In this document: piece after piece, positions 34,563 through 46,771 of the stretch
How the letters are laid out: each line of letters opens with the position of its first letter
Position numbering within the stretch: the stretch's first letter is position 1
Assembly: GCA_002914805.1 (NCBI GenBank)
Contig: JXTB01000076.1
Span: 722,134-786,133, forward strand
DNA from: Parasponia andersonii
Lineage: Eukaryota > Streptophyta > Magnoliopsida > Rosales > Cannabaceae
Length of the DNA: 64,000 nucleotides
Direction: 5' to 3'
Translations under genes and position numbers: made by a program
Notes under the pieces: model-generated
What the model was told of the DNA's origin: nothing
What the model saw: the letters and a program-made list of their open reading frames with translations, nothing else
Database searches by the model: none

Positions 34563-35405
34563 TGTCAAAACCAAAAAACGTAAGAATTCGATTGGGAACA
34601 CCGGTATAGTGCCAACCAAAGGGACTCCCACGCTCAAGTTAAAATGCAACTCAAGAAGATATGAATATGATAAAGTATATTAATAATTTAATGACTAGAG
34701 ATATAAGTCTGGATGCAGAGTCTTATTGGTAGACTATAAATGAACACATATATCTTAGAAGGCTCCAAGATAAATTCTAAAATCATGGAATCTGAGGGAT
34801 GAACGTTGATGTAAATCAGGTTCCAGAGCTTCTAGGATGATTAGAAGAACGAGAATATTATTCATGAATTAAGGAGAGAAAGAGAATGCAATAATAGGCT
34901 ATTCCAAGTTAATCTGTCTTTAGGTGTTGTTTGGATTCCTATTTATAAGAGTCTTCTCAGATCTGTTAAAGGCAACTATCTTATTTTTAATTTGGTAATA
35001 ATTAGAGGCAATTATCATGCTCTGAAATTGGTGAATTAAAGGCAGTTTTCATGCTTCAAAATTGGTTAATTGATGGCAGTTGGAGACAATTTATCATACT
35101 CTAGAATTATTAGTGTGTGATTCCTTATTTTAAATTAGCCTGGCGGACTAAGTCAGATGCCTTTGATTAAGGATATCTTAATGATTTGTTAGGCCTCTCA
35201 TTATTGATTGTGGTCCAATCAGGATGTAGGTGTAGTCTTTGGCTGGCTTGTCAATTAGACTTTAGTCATTGGAGATAATTTTGTGGGTTAAGCCTTACTA
35301 GACAATATATTATTTGGCCTAACTGTAGTATCGATGGGCTTTGTTAGATGTAAGGGTCTATCTCATTTAGACTTATAAATATCAGGCCATTTTTTGACCA
35401 TTACA
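34563..35405 (-). mobile_element. Probable solo LTR
   Basis: Starts TGTCAAAACC and ends GACCATTACA, giving TG..CA edges. The interior resembles other plant LTRs (GGGACTCCCACGCTCAAG near 34621, as in the Tat LTR at 20065). The five flanking bases do not match, so the limits are tentative. Confidence 0.4.
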
Positions 35406-36249
35406 CCTATAAAAAGAAAAAAAATATTTATTAAAATAAAGTGTAAAAAAGAAAAAAGACTCACGATCTAATTTCCCTATTTATGTATGATATTATTATT
35501 TTGTTCGCATTAAACTCTAACATGAACTTGATTAGTAGTATCAAAGTGGGCCAGCATGAGCATGATACAATTATGATGCGGCACTACATGATTAGTATTG
35601 TACTCAGACTAGCATGGCATGATTAGTAAACATATATATACCGATGCGACATAGGCACAAGAACAAACATAACATGCAGTATGACATGCACAATTAATAT
35701 GCACAACACACACGATTAACAATAATAATAATAATTTTGCAAAAATATACTAAAATTAGATGACATAAGATTTTTTTGTATACTTTTAATTTAAAAATTA
35801 AAAAAAAAATTAAAAATAAAAGTAAAGCATTTCCTAAACATTACATAAAAAAAAAAATTGTCAAAAAAGCCGAAAACTCAATAAGCTTGGGTAAAGAGTT
35901 CAATTTAAAATGTGAAAATTAGGTCATCGACGACGATTTTAGAAAAGAATTGCAAATATATAGTTGGCTCATATTTCTTTTCTAGATTTGGTGTTGGAAT
36001 TTTTAGAAAAATACTACTTTTTAAAAAGCTTTTAGAAAATTTCTATTTTTAAAATAATAACTTGTGATTGGTAAACAATTTTCAAGTACTGATAATTAAT
36101 AACTAAAAGTATTTATAACTAGTAACTAATACCCAGTTTTCGAACAGTGGTAACTAATAACCATTTTTAAAAAGTAGAAAGAAGAAAATAAAAGTAGAAA
36201 TACTAATCCTAGAAAGAAGAAAATAAAAGTAGAAAAAAAATAACAAGTA
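35406..36249. other. AT-rich DNA with hAT-like subterminal words, no gene supported
   Basis: 35550-35700 has repeated GCATGA/GGCACTACATGATTAG-type words like the hAT-like end at 7365-7602, so it may be another decayed end. A 24-base unit (GAAAGAAGAAAATAAAAGTA..) is duplicated at 36177 and 36211. Confidence 0.4.
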
Positions 36250-36258
36250 TAGCTATCA

Positions 36259-36656
36259 ATTCTAAGTGGTATAAAGATGAACCATGCATACTTGCTTCTC
36301 AAGCTAAACAAATATTTTATATTGATGATTTATTAAATAGTCCGAACTGGAGAATTGTAGGAGACTTAAGTCATCGAGATAGATGGAATATTCAAGATAA
36401 TAATATTGAGCCAATTGTTCTGCAAGGTCATAACTCTTCAAACTTTGTCTTAGTGGTTGAACTTGGCAAGCTAGAATTTATTAGTTATATTCGTGGGAGT
36501 CAAAGTAAGTATGTTCAAAATTCCGATAATGTTATTCATAATATGGAAGAATATGATTTTATTGATGATAATAAACTTGACTATGACGATACAATAGATG
36601 ATTATATAGAAAATGAAGAAGAAATGGAAGTGGACGATGATGATGACACTGATTAA
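36259..36656 (+). pseudogene. TNP2-like CACTA transposase C-terminus (DUF4216-like)
   Basis: Frame SKWYKDEPCILASQAKQIFY then DDLLNSPNWRIVGDLSHRDR and on to an acidic Asp/Glu-rich tail ending DDDDTD at 36653. The W-Y-x-D-x-P-x-I-L-A-x-Q-A-x-Q-x-F-Y pattern is the conserved end of plant TNP2-like transposases. The catalytic part is absent. Confidence 0.7.
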
Positions 36657-37074
36657 GATGAACATGAAGATTATGTTAATAGCGATGATGATTAATATGA
36701 AAATGTTATTCATTATATATTTTATGATAATATTTGTTATATTGTTAATAAAATATATTTTTTATGAATATTATTTTTATATGCATCATATCATATTTAT
36801 ATTATTCATCAATATTATTTAGTTATGGCTATTATTGGCCATATATCATAGAAGAGATGTAGGTGAAGACCCCCCACCAGACTTATTTAGGATTCCTACC
36901 TCATATCGATCAGGTACAAGGAATAATTTTTACTTTATTTAAGTAATAAATAAAAATACATACATTTACCATTTGTTTCATTTGATTAATTATTAATATT
37001 TTTTAAATCCTTTGTTGCACCGATCGGTAAGAGGAAACATTTAAAGGATAGGTCTTTGAACTTGCAGGAGAAGC

Positions 37075-37395
37075 TCGATTTGTAGGAGCTCGGTCAACGA
37101 CTCCCAATCTCATTTGACTATATGGGAGCTACATAGAGAGCTATTAAAAAGAACAAGAAGTATTTTCTCTATCTTATTAGGATGCTCGTCAAGAAGAATA
37201 TAGAACATTTTCACGACTAGTTTGACAAGACAAACGATTCGTAGGAGCCCGGTCAACGGCCTTCAATCTCATTTGACAAGATGGGAGCTATATGGAAAGC
37301 TATTAAAAAGAACAAGAAGGATTTTTTGCATCTTATTGGGGTGCTTATCAAGAAGAATACAGAATCTTTTCATAAGAGTTTGACAAAGATTCCCA
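37075..37395 (+). repeat. 160-bp tandem duplication inside the CACTA gene
   Basis: CGATT(T/C)GTAGGAGC(T/C)CGGTCAACG starts at 37075 and again at 37235. The following CAATCTCATTTGAC..GAGCTATTAAAAAGAACAAGAAG blocks repeat in the same order with about 10% differences. It duplicates a coding segment, so at least one copy is out of register with the original gene. Confidence 0.8.
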
Positions 37396-37970
37396 CTGAA
37401 CAGAAGGCAAAAATAAAACCTAGTGTCAAGATAAGAATTTTTTGTTTATTATTATATCTTTTTATTTTATTTAAATTATTTTTGTTAAATACTTTATTTT
37501 TGGGTTACAAAAGTACTTCCAGTATCAAGATGTTAGCGATAACGAGCCATCTTGTATATCCCAAGGCATTAACCACACCACTAAAGATATATATAAGAAC
37601 CAAAAGAATGAGCTTAGTGAACACTTCAAGCTCAATGACAGGGATGAGAAAAGTCTTGACCTTTCTCGTGCTCGTGGTTCTGTTTCTCTTGATATAACTC
37701 AGGAGGTTTAGAATAAGTGCATGTATTTTTTCAGTTCTAAGGAGTTCAGGATTAGTATTCCATTTAATTACTCTTTTACTATATTAATTATATAACTATT
37801 ATATTATTAACTAATGACTTTTAAATGATAGGCTATATCTAAGAGGAATGTTGATAATAGGAGACAGATGAAGTATATCAGTAGGCATGGGCCTAAGTCT
37901 ACTATCACCAGTATATATGACATGGTAATCTTCTTATAAATTGTTTCTTACTTTTATATTTTATTTATTA

Positions 37971-37971
37971 N
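37971..37971. other. Single-N assembly join
   Basis: One N in the CACTA remnant. Judging from the Ns at 1668 and 49387, it may stand for an unknown length of sequence. Confidence 0.6.
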
Positions 37972-38510
37972 CTTTTTTCCAACTATTTTTAGTATAAGAT
38001 AGTTGAGATTCGCACGACTCAATTGCAGTCTCAGACATTTTTATCTACCTCTAGTTCTTTGATACAATTTGCACCATCTTGTATTGATGAGACATTAATT
38101 GCTAACAAGGTACTTGGTGTTAGGAGAGGAGTTGGTCCGAAGCCAAGTGAGCTACTAATACTTCTTCCACAATAGCTTCTCCACTACATGATCTTCCTGT
38201 GCCCGATTCTGAGTTGCGAGACTTTTTCAGCCAAACACAAAGTAATTTAGCTGCTGCCTCACTAGCTAAAACGGTTTTCTTAGCACAGCGTGATACAGAG
38301 AAGCAGTACTTCAATGAACAACTACATTACATGTCTAGTACATTATTTCGTTTGATATATTGTAGTGACAACATATATCATCACTATAAATGTGCTATAT
38401 TGACGACTAATTAACGACGATACTTTATTCTATAATGACAATAATTGTCATCACTATAGAGCCATTTTCCTATAATGTATCTTTATATCACACCAACATT
38501 CTAGAATTAA

Positions 38511-40697
38511 TATGGCAGTTCTATTTAATTGAGGCAGAAGGAGAATTTTACAAAGATAGGAAATTCCTATATTTATTTCAAAAGTGCCAAAAAAATTCTA
38601 GTTTTATATAACGGTCCATTTAAATAAAATATTTAGAATTTCATCCCATTAATCTTTCCCATAGTTTGTATATACCATTAAATATAGTTCGAATAAATAC
38701 TAAAAAATGAAAATCAAATATAAGTTTAAGCATCATCATTATCCACATCAAAATCAAGTACCAGAATGACATACATAAGTTCACAGACAATGTAAAATAT
38801 AATAATCTTTATTCAATACTAAAACAAAACTCAAGCAGTCCAAATACCATAATAACATACTTCAAGCATTACCAAGATAACGAACTATAATCAAGATGAA
38901 CTCTTACTCCTCTTAATCACCAAGATCGTACTGGATACTACTTGAGGAAGAGAAGAGAGGAGTAAGCATACAATGACCAATAAGAAAAACAATTTCTTCG
39001 ATCAAAAATATTTTAGTAGGAAAAAGTCCTGGCATGGTTAGTTTAAATCCAAAATATACATATATATATTGATCCAAAACTGGAAATCCATATTTATATG
39101 TGTAAATAAATCAATATAATCAACAATTCAATTCAAATGCACATGACACAAATCAACCCATACCCATGAGCTCATGTCCTCTCATTTGCGAAAACCCAGG
39201 ATGATGGCACTAAGTGTACCTAACAGCTTACCTGACACCTAAGCCCATACCTAGACGGGATGCCTATGTGTTGCCTACCAAACCTGGAGAAGCAACTGAA
39301 TTGCCTACGTCTACTAAATAGGGAGGTAATCAGAAATAATAAACCCCACATAGGTTTAAAAACTCTACACCAATGGTGAGGCATGCAGCACTATACTGTA
39401 AACTCATGATACTAACACGGTGCTCATGTATAATCCTATGACACATGCAATACAGAACTGAAGTATGAAAATAATCGTACTCTGGTTTTTCAATAAAATA
39501 AGTATACTAGGTTTCATAGAAGAACAGGTAGCATAATGACCCTATTTTTGATATACTCACAAATAACTTGTACTTAGAAAATTCCTATAGTAATACAGTA
39601 TATATCGTACAATCACATTCCACCACATATATTCATATAACTCAAAAACTACGTCTGTTCTCATATATTGCAGAAAGTAAGTTTTATTCGTAAATGAAGT
39701 TTTATTCGTAAATGATATAAAACGAAGATAACTGAGTCCCTACCTCATAAAAATAGCGATACTACACTATTGAATCCTTAAGGTATCATTGATGGTCGCC
39801 TGGATTGCCGAGAACTAATTCCAAGACCTCGTTCTTCTTCTTCGGAAAAACCAACTTCTCAATAGAGTTTCGAATCCTTAAATAGACCTCTTCGTTAAAT
39901 TTCTAGCACCCACAATAGCTAGGTTAGATATATAACTTGTTTAATTCTGGTCAAGGCCCACACCAGATCGGTGGCAAATCTTAGTTGTCCGAATTCAATT
40001 TTCGTCTTAGTCACCAAATATAGACAATATATATATATATATATATAATTTTTCCATTTTCTCAGTATAATCCAAAAATGGAAACAAAAACATGATCTAA
40101 CGGTAGAATTAAAAAATCAACTTAAGCTCAAAATATCCAAAAATTACAACTTTTGATTCAGGAAGTTTGGGGTTAAGATATATATATCTTATACTCTCAA
40201 TGAGACGAATCTAACGAGCCTGGTTAGAGGTCAAATAATGGTCGGAATAGTCGTCAGTGAACAAAAATGTCCGCAGCTTCCCGAGTTCCTCGTCGGCGTT
40301 TAGCAGCTCCGACAGCTACGAGATCTGGGCAGCAGGTTGCTGGCGGCACGACGAAGCTTGGCCGGAGATTCTAGTGGCTGGACGATAACTGATGGGTGGC
40401 ACCCAGGTTTTTGGTCCTTCTGTGGCTTCATCAGGAGAGAAATAGAGAGAGAATGAGGGAAGAAGAAAGAGAAAGGGGGGAAGAAGAAGGCAAGCCCATG
40501 TGGGTTTGCATGAAACTGTGCAATTTTCTCAAAATTGTAAAATAATCCCCCAACTTTTGAATCGTTTCATTTTATTCCTCAACATAAATTGTAATTTAGT
40601 CCCCCCACTTTAAAATTTTTGCAACCTAGTCCCTCCAATTTAATAATCTGAAAATCATAAAAGACCAAAATACCCCTTAAAAATCTAAGGTTTTATG
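38511..40697 (-). mobile_element. Long Gypsy-like LTR, copy B (minus strand)
   Basis: The plus-strand right edge ..TCTAAGGTTTTATG at 40697 corresponds to the TGTAAAATCC start of copy C, with the first two bases mutated. Its interior matches copies C and D block by block in reverse (for example the GGTTAGATATATAACTTGT region near 39924 and CATTACCAAGATAACGAACT at 38870). No internal retroelement genes adjoin it, so it is probably a solo LTR. It ends 106 bases before exon 4 of AKR copy 2. Confidence 0.65.
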
Positions 40698-41049
40698 GCA
40701 GGAGTTTGGCGCCAAAAATAAATAGATATGTGTTTAGCAAGTAAGCAAGGATTTGGAGTATATATATATACATTATTGACTAAGAATTCTCGATTTTTGT
40801 TAGGGGACTTGGCATGGTATTGTTGCGTACAGTCCTCTTGGAAGAGGATTCATCTCAGGAGGACCTAAGCTTGTAGAAACTCTGTCCGATGACGATTATC
40901 GAAAGGTTTTGATTGATTATATCTTTAGTGTTTTATTGTATTAGAGTCCTTTAATTTCTAGTAGAGTTTGAACTACTTATTTACGATGCCATATACATAG
41001 ATAGCTATGTTCTAAAAAACGCGTCTATATAATTTCATAATATTTAGAC

Positions 41050-41050
<1 letters not shown>

Positions 41051-41097
<47 letters not shown>
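41051..41097. repeat. (TC)n then (TA)n microsatellite
   Basis: About 10 bases of TC followed by 36 bases of TA, in the intron of AKR fragment 2. Confidence 0.9.
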
Positions 41098-41101
<4 letters not shown>

Positions 41102-42070
41102 TCGTACACCAAAAACTTATTTCAACTTCTTTCATCATGATGTACATATCTATACGAGTGTCAGTGATTGGTTCACATGATAATGATTAACTATAATATC
41201 AATGATCTAAGAAAACTTAGCTTCGTACGTAGATTTGATCCCCCAAACTACTTGCAGGTTGATTTATTAAACAGATATCCCTTACCTAAATGAGTTGACC
41301 ATCGCTAGGATATATAATTTGAAAATGTTTAATTATTACTAGTATTCAACAATGGCTTGCTCGTATTGTACTCTGAACTCTCCACTTAAATGGAAAATGA
41401 AGATCAGATAATGTTTTCTAATTCATCTCAGCTTTTCCTTTTAGATGCGATTAAGTGCTAATTGAATAATCAATAATGTAAACATATATATTTTGTATTG
41501 CCCAAGTAAATTGTTTATTTGAGTTATGGTGTTGATCCACCAAATGGTCAAACCAATGAGACCAACATATTTTATATTTATAACTTTTTTTCATTGAAAA
41601 TCATATTTACGTTATTAAATACTTGAAATGTTATTATTGAATAACTATAGGTTTCATTAATGTAAACCCTACACCAAAATAGTCGACCCTCCCATAACAT
41701 GTCAACATATTAAAGATTTTACATTGGCTAGGTTTTACTCCCTAAAGATGAAACAAAACTAACCAAACCGAAAAGATGAGACCAAACCAACCAAACCAAA
41801 TTTTTGGCTTGGCTTGTTATGGTTTTACCTTGTATGTTTGAAAACGATTTAACCAAACTGACACAAACCGATAAGGTGGTTTGGTTTGGGATTTTCCCCA
41901 AAAAACGAAAAAACCAAGTCATGAACAACTCTACTTTAAGCAGCCTGCATAAGTTATCCAAGATAATATTTTCACTTTCCAGAAGCTACCATATATTGGT
42001 TATTCTTGTGACAGCATATGTGATACTTCTCAAAGAAAACGAGTATGTATTGCATACCAAAAGCCTAGCT

Positions 42071-42071
42071 N
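42071..42071. other. Single-N assembly join
   Basis: One N in the intron between exons 4 and 5 of AKR copy 2. Confidence 0.6.
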
Positions 42072-42478
42072 CTATAGTACTTATTCTTTCATAAAGCCAT
42101 TTTCTATCTTAATGCTAACTTATATGAGTCCTCAATTCAGATTCTACGTACCCAGGTTTCAACCAGAAAATATAGAACACAAATCGAAAGATATTCGAGC
42201 AGGTGAACAAGATTGCAGCAAGAAAAGGGTGCTTCCCTTCCCAGTTAGCATTGGCCTGGGTTCACTACCAAGGAAATGATGTTTGTCCCATCCCACGAAC
42301 CACCGAGATAGAGAATTTTAACCAGAATGTTGGAGCTCTGTCCGTAAAACTGACTCCAAAAGAAATCGCCGAGCTTGAGTCTTTAGCGGGTGCTATAAAA
42401 GGGGATAGGTATGATGAGTCCATAACTAGTTGGAAGGACTCTGAAACTCCATCACTTTCTTCATGGAAAGTTGAGTGA

Positions 42479-43103
42479 GATCAGACTTACAAAGATTAAT
42501 TTATCATTGTATGATATATTGGTATAGTATGTATTGCTTTCTCCTTGCACTCACAACCGTTGAGAGAACTTTATTTTGAACTGTGTTTGGTTTAATCTTT
42601 CTTTTCTGATAGTGTTTTGATAAAGATATAAGTATTAATTTTCTGTCAAACGGGTGTCAGATGTCATGCATATATGCCTTGATGTTAAGAAGATCAAATG
42701 TTATCAAGTAGCGAAAACAATGCAACGAAAACAAGTAGCTTTAAAAGTAGTGTAACTAGAAGATGAAAATCTTTAAATGGGGTAAAAATGAAAAGGAAAA
42801 GGAGTCAGTTGTCAAATTATTGTTAGTCTTTCTTTTTGAGAATTAAGGGGTCAAATTAGAATCAGTTGAGGAGTAAAATTTGTTATTGTTTCATTAAACA
42901 GGTATGTGCGTATCCTACTTTCTTTTCTTTTTTTTTTAATGGGTGCATGGTTATCTTATTTCTGTACTTAATTTTAAAAATGAATTAATGCTTATACTAT
43001 TCTCTTATTTTCTTGAGCTTCTATTTTTTTTTTAAATCCTAAAATTCTTTTTTCAGACAATGTAACTAAAGAAAATAAAACAACACTTAATTGAAACAAT
43101 AAA
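42479..43103. other. 3' flank of AKR copy 2, no further gene
   Basis: AT-rich, with poly-T runs. No frame, RNA gene or repeat edge recognised. Confidence 0.5.
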
Positions 43104-43501
43104 GGGTAAAGTACAAAAAAATACCCTCAAGTTTGAGTGTTCTACAATTAAATCCTAAATCAAGTTTGAGTGGTCATTCAAATTAAACTCTGAAATTTAG
43201 ACTCTGTAAAATAATACCTGAGATTAAGAATTTTTGAAATATCATACTCTGAATTGACTTTTTGACTAATTTTAGTAACGAAAGAATAATAATATTCTTA
43301 ACTAAAACTAGATTAATCTATATTATTCTCCTTAATTTGAGGATATTATTACTTTTTATCAATTAAAGTTATTAAAAAAGTAGCTCAAAGTATTAATTTT
43401 TCAGAAATTCTTAATCTTAGTATGTTATTTTGTAAAATCTAAACTTCAAAGTTTAAATTACAAAATATTTAAACTTGAAAATATTTTTTTGTAATTTATC
43501 C
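43104..43501. repeat. Palindromic (foldback) MITE, copy 2
   Basis: Same family as 232-591: the arms carry the matching CTGTAAAATAATACCTGAGAT/AATCTTAGTATGTTATTTTG blocks and the centre carries AGATTAATCTATATTATTCTCC. Edges are GGGTAAAGTAC and GTAATTTATCC. Flanks AACAATAAA and AAAAAGAAA are similar but not identical. It has an insertion of about 35 bases in the left arm relative to copy 1. Confidence 0.65.
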
Positions 43502-43845
43502 AAAAAGAAATAAAACATGAATTTAATTAGGAAAAAACTTGATTCACTAACTAATAAAACCAATAATCTAGACTCTTAAGACAATATAAAAGAACACATA
43601 GGCCCATACCAGTCAGGCAAACCCGGCCCATAGATTTTCACGTCAAACGTAAGCAAGTGCAAGAGCATATTTCATTTTGATCAATTTGCCTTATTTTTTT
43701 TACTTTTTTATCTCATTGTTTCATATATAAACTCTCCTAATTGTTAAAAATTATTAGCAACAATATTTTACAAGAGAGATAAGGCTGCAATAATGATTTA
43801 TAATATTAAATGTAAGAAATTTTAGTAAACTCAAGTGAGACATGG

Positions 43846-45218
43846 TGTAAAATCCCAGATTTTTAAGGGTATTTTGGTCATTTTGATGATTTTCGAATTA
43901 AACAATATAGGAGTATAATTGCAAAAGTTTTCAAAAGCAGGGACTAAAATGAAATTTTGGAGGGACTAGATTGCAAGGATTTTAAAAAATAGGGGTCAAA
44001 GTACAATTTGAAAAAATTGCACATTGGGCTTTTAAGCATTGCGGATATTTTTGGTCACCGGCAACTATTCTTGCCACCATTTGACCTCAAATTGAGCTCG
44101 TTGGATTTATTTAGCCGCAAAGATTATTAAAGTATATGTTTTGCGATCCTATTTTGACTAGTTGAAAAGTTGTCATTTTTGAGTGTTTTAAGCTTGAGTT
44201 TGACTTTTTGATCGGGCGTTGGATTGTGTTTTTGATATCATTTTTGGAACATATTCCAAAAATAGATAAGATTGGCATATATATATATATATTGACTATA
44301 TTTAGTGACCAACACGGAAAAGGAAATTAGACGGCTAAGATTTGCCTCGTTTTGTATGTCACCGGTCTAGTTTCAGCTCAGACTCGAATTGGATAAGTTA
44401 TATATCTAACCTAACTATTTTTGGTGCTACAAATTCAATAAAGAGGTCCGTTGAGAATTTGAAGCTCCATTGAGAAGTTAATTTTTCACAAGAGAACGAT
44501 TGAGGGCTTAGAATTGGTTCCCAACCTTCTGAGCAATCGTCTAACGACACTTTGAGGATCTAATAACGTGATATCGCTATTCTAATAAGATAGGGATTCA
44601 GATACCTCTATTTTATATTATTTTTAAATAAAACTTATTTTCTATATCATATGATGACAAATGTGATCTTAGAATTATTTGAATATTTGTGGTAGAATTT
44701 TATTGTATGATATATGTATTGTATTGCTCTGAAACTATTCTGAGTATAGTTTATATCAAAAATAGGATCGTTATATTACCCGTTTTTCTATAAAACTTAG
44801 TATGTTTATTTTATTGAAAAATTGAGCATGATTATTTTCATATTTCAGTTCTGTATTGCAAGTATTATAGGATCATATATGAGCACCGTATTAGTATTGT
44901 GGGTTTTTAGTGTAACCCTGTATTGCTCACCATCGATATAGAGTCTGTAGACCCACATGAGATTTGTTTCTTCTGATTACCTCTCTATTTGGCAGGCATA
45001 GGCAATTCAGTTGTCCTTCTAAGTTTGATAGGCGACACATAAGTGTTCGCTCTATATATAGGCTTGGGAGAAGTTCGCAGGATAAAATTCCAAATATTTT
45101 ATTTAAAAATACTATTTATAAAATTGAAACTTTTAAGACCTTTTTAAAATAAATCAAGAAATTTCTCATCTTAGTGAAATTCTCCTTCTACCACTAGCCC
45201 GAGTTTTAAGTTGTGACA
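43846..45218 (+). mobile_element. Solo LTR of a Gypsy-like family, copy C
   Basis: 1373 bases with clean edges TGTAAAATCC..GTTGTGACA. The flanking five bases are CATGG and TATGG, a target duplication with one mismatch. No gag-pol adjoins either side, so it is a solo LTR left by recombination. A long LTR starting TGTAAAATCC resembles Tekay/Del-type Gypsy elements; the lineage is inferred only. Confidence 0.75.
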
Positions 45219-46328
45219 TATGGGACTAAAGAGAGTAAGAAAGAGTTGTCGAATATGGTTTTTATGGGTACTTTAGGGCTCGTTTGTTTGTAATAGTATA
45301 ATAATAATGGTAATAATAGTAGTAATCAGAATAGAATGGAAAAATGAATAATAATATAATTATGTTCGAGTAGTAGAATTAATAGCTCAATGAATATTCT
45401 TACATTTAAATAACTGTGAAAAAGAATAGAATTAGTTGTACAATGACAAAAATACCCTTAAACTTAAAATAAATATTTTAAGTATTTTAAATTATATTTA
45501 GCATTAAATTATTTTATTAATATCACATATTTAATAAAAAAAAATACATTTGACAAGAAAATAATATTAAAAAATATTTCATAAATAAAAATAAAAAATT
45601 TATTTTTTAACTGAAAAATTTATTATTTTCTTCATAAAATGTGTATTCTTAATAATTTTTCTATTTTTCATACAAAAACACAATCATGGGGTACAGACAA
45701 TTAATCAAAAGAAAATTCTCTAATTATATATCTACTAAGAACGGACAATTGACCAGAAATAGCTTTCATTAGGAACATATATTATCCCACGACTAATCAA
45801 AATTGGCTACGGTAAAAGTAGCTTTCACTAGGAACATATATCAAAAGTAGCTTTCAGTCAAACCCACCTCCATTCTTTTCTGTATTTTTTTTTTAAATTG
45901 GGATTAATCCCTTTTTGTATTCTTTGTAAAAACCCAATAATCAAAATAGAACACCAAATCAATCTGATTTAAGAAACCAAATTAATCCGATCTCCACCAA
46001 GAAAAATCCCCCAAAATCAAAATCCAAGCTTCCAAGAAAAAAAAAATCAAAAATGAAAATTAGCTAGTGGAAGATGGTAAGGACTGAGCATGTTGGCGTT
46101 GAGAGATGGGGCCTAAGAGTCAGCGTTGTGGAGTGAAGAGGTCGGTGGCAACAAAGTTGATGTTGATGATGAGAAGAAGAGGTTGGTAGGTTAGAGACGA
46201 AGGTTTGAAGTGGCTGAGCATCAATGGTGAAGCATTAGTTGAAGATGGGTCTTGGTTTTTCTCCAAGTTGTGTGAAGTTGTATGAAAGCAACAAAGTTAA
46301 TTGAGGAAGAGAAAAAAAAAATCAATTT
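45219..46328. other. AT-rich intergenic DNA, no gene supported
   Basis: Between two LTRs of the same family. A GA/GT-rich stretch at 46070-46250 lacks an open frame of useful length. Two near-identical AGTAGCTTTCA(C/G).. words at 45817-45860 mark a tiny local duplication. Confidence 0.5.
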
Positions 46329-46707
46329 TGTAAAAACCAGGATTTTGGGGAGGGTAGAATTAGAATTTTACCAATTCGGGTATTATGTTAGGTAAATTAA
46401 TTTGTAAAAATTTTGTACAGAATGATTAATTGTAATTTTTGAGGAACTGAATTGATAGAGTTTGGGAATTGGGAACTATAGTGAAAATTTTTAAAAATTT
46501 GTACAGTCCCATATGACCACTCACATGGATTCATCTTCCCACTCACCTTCTCTCTCTTCCTCACCCAATTCCCTCTCTCTCTCTCTCTCCCATTGACTCT
46601 CTCCCTCACTCTCGGTTTCTCTTGGCCGAAGGAGAAGGACTGCCGCAGAAGCTACCTTGAGCTGTCGTCTGCCCCTCTAGCTTGCCAATGTCAACTCGCT
46701 ATGCTGC

Positions 46708-46771
<64 letters not shown>

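Larger units (their letters stand above)
37020..38180 (+). pseudogene. CACTA second gene, Transposase_24-like, broken
   Basis: Recognisable pieces lie in several frames: ATWKAIKKNKKDFLHLI-like at 37281-37340, SEHFKLNDRDEKSLDLSRAR near 37620, and ISKRNVDNRRQMKYISRHGP near 37835, matching the plant Ptta/En/Spm transposase family (Pfam Transposase_24). Stops and frameshifts separate them; introns may account for some, for example 37700-37830 and around the N at 37971. Confidence 0.55.
36250..38477 (+). mobile_element. CACTA (En/Spm) transposon remnant
   Basis: Contains the tail of a TNP2-type transposase, then a second-gene remnant like the plant Ptta/En/Spm family, and a right end TTTTCCTATAATG (38465-38477), which is close to the reversed CACTA terminus TTTTCTTGTAGTG. 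Before it, subterminal repeats of the type (T)GACAA..TGTCATCACTATA occur several times from 38350. The left end is missing or unrecognisable, and a single N interrupts it at 37971. Confidence 0.7.
40804..42478 (+). pseudogene. Aldo-keto reductase copy 2, fragment (exons 4-5 only)
   Basis: Exon 4 (40804-40905) follows ..TTGTTAG and precedes GTTTTG. It lost one base after GGCATGG, so [19 protein letters not shown] is out of frame with its start. Exon 5 (42141-42478) begins near CCCAGGTTTCAACCAG, has a frameshift before GCAGCAAGAAAAGG, then stays open through [16 protein letters not shown] and [13 protein letters not shown] to TGA at 42476-42478. In the motif usually GTTKIENF it reads RTTEIENF. 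Exons 1-3 are absent; an LTR lies where intron 3 should begin. A single N sits in the intron at 42071. Confidence 0.88.

Noticed and set aside
36471..36822. Open frames on both strands beyond the TNP2-like tail
   Set aside because: The minus-strand frame is the shadow of the acidic GAT-repeat tail; the plus-strand one is low-complexity Met/Ile/Lys sequence after the stop.
41728..42094. Overlapping frames on both strands around TTTGGTTTGG repeats
   Set aside because: They come from an AACCAAACC/GGTTTGGTT low-complexity block in the intron of AKR copy 2, perhaps a transposon end, with no protein similarity.
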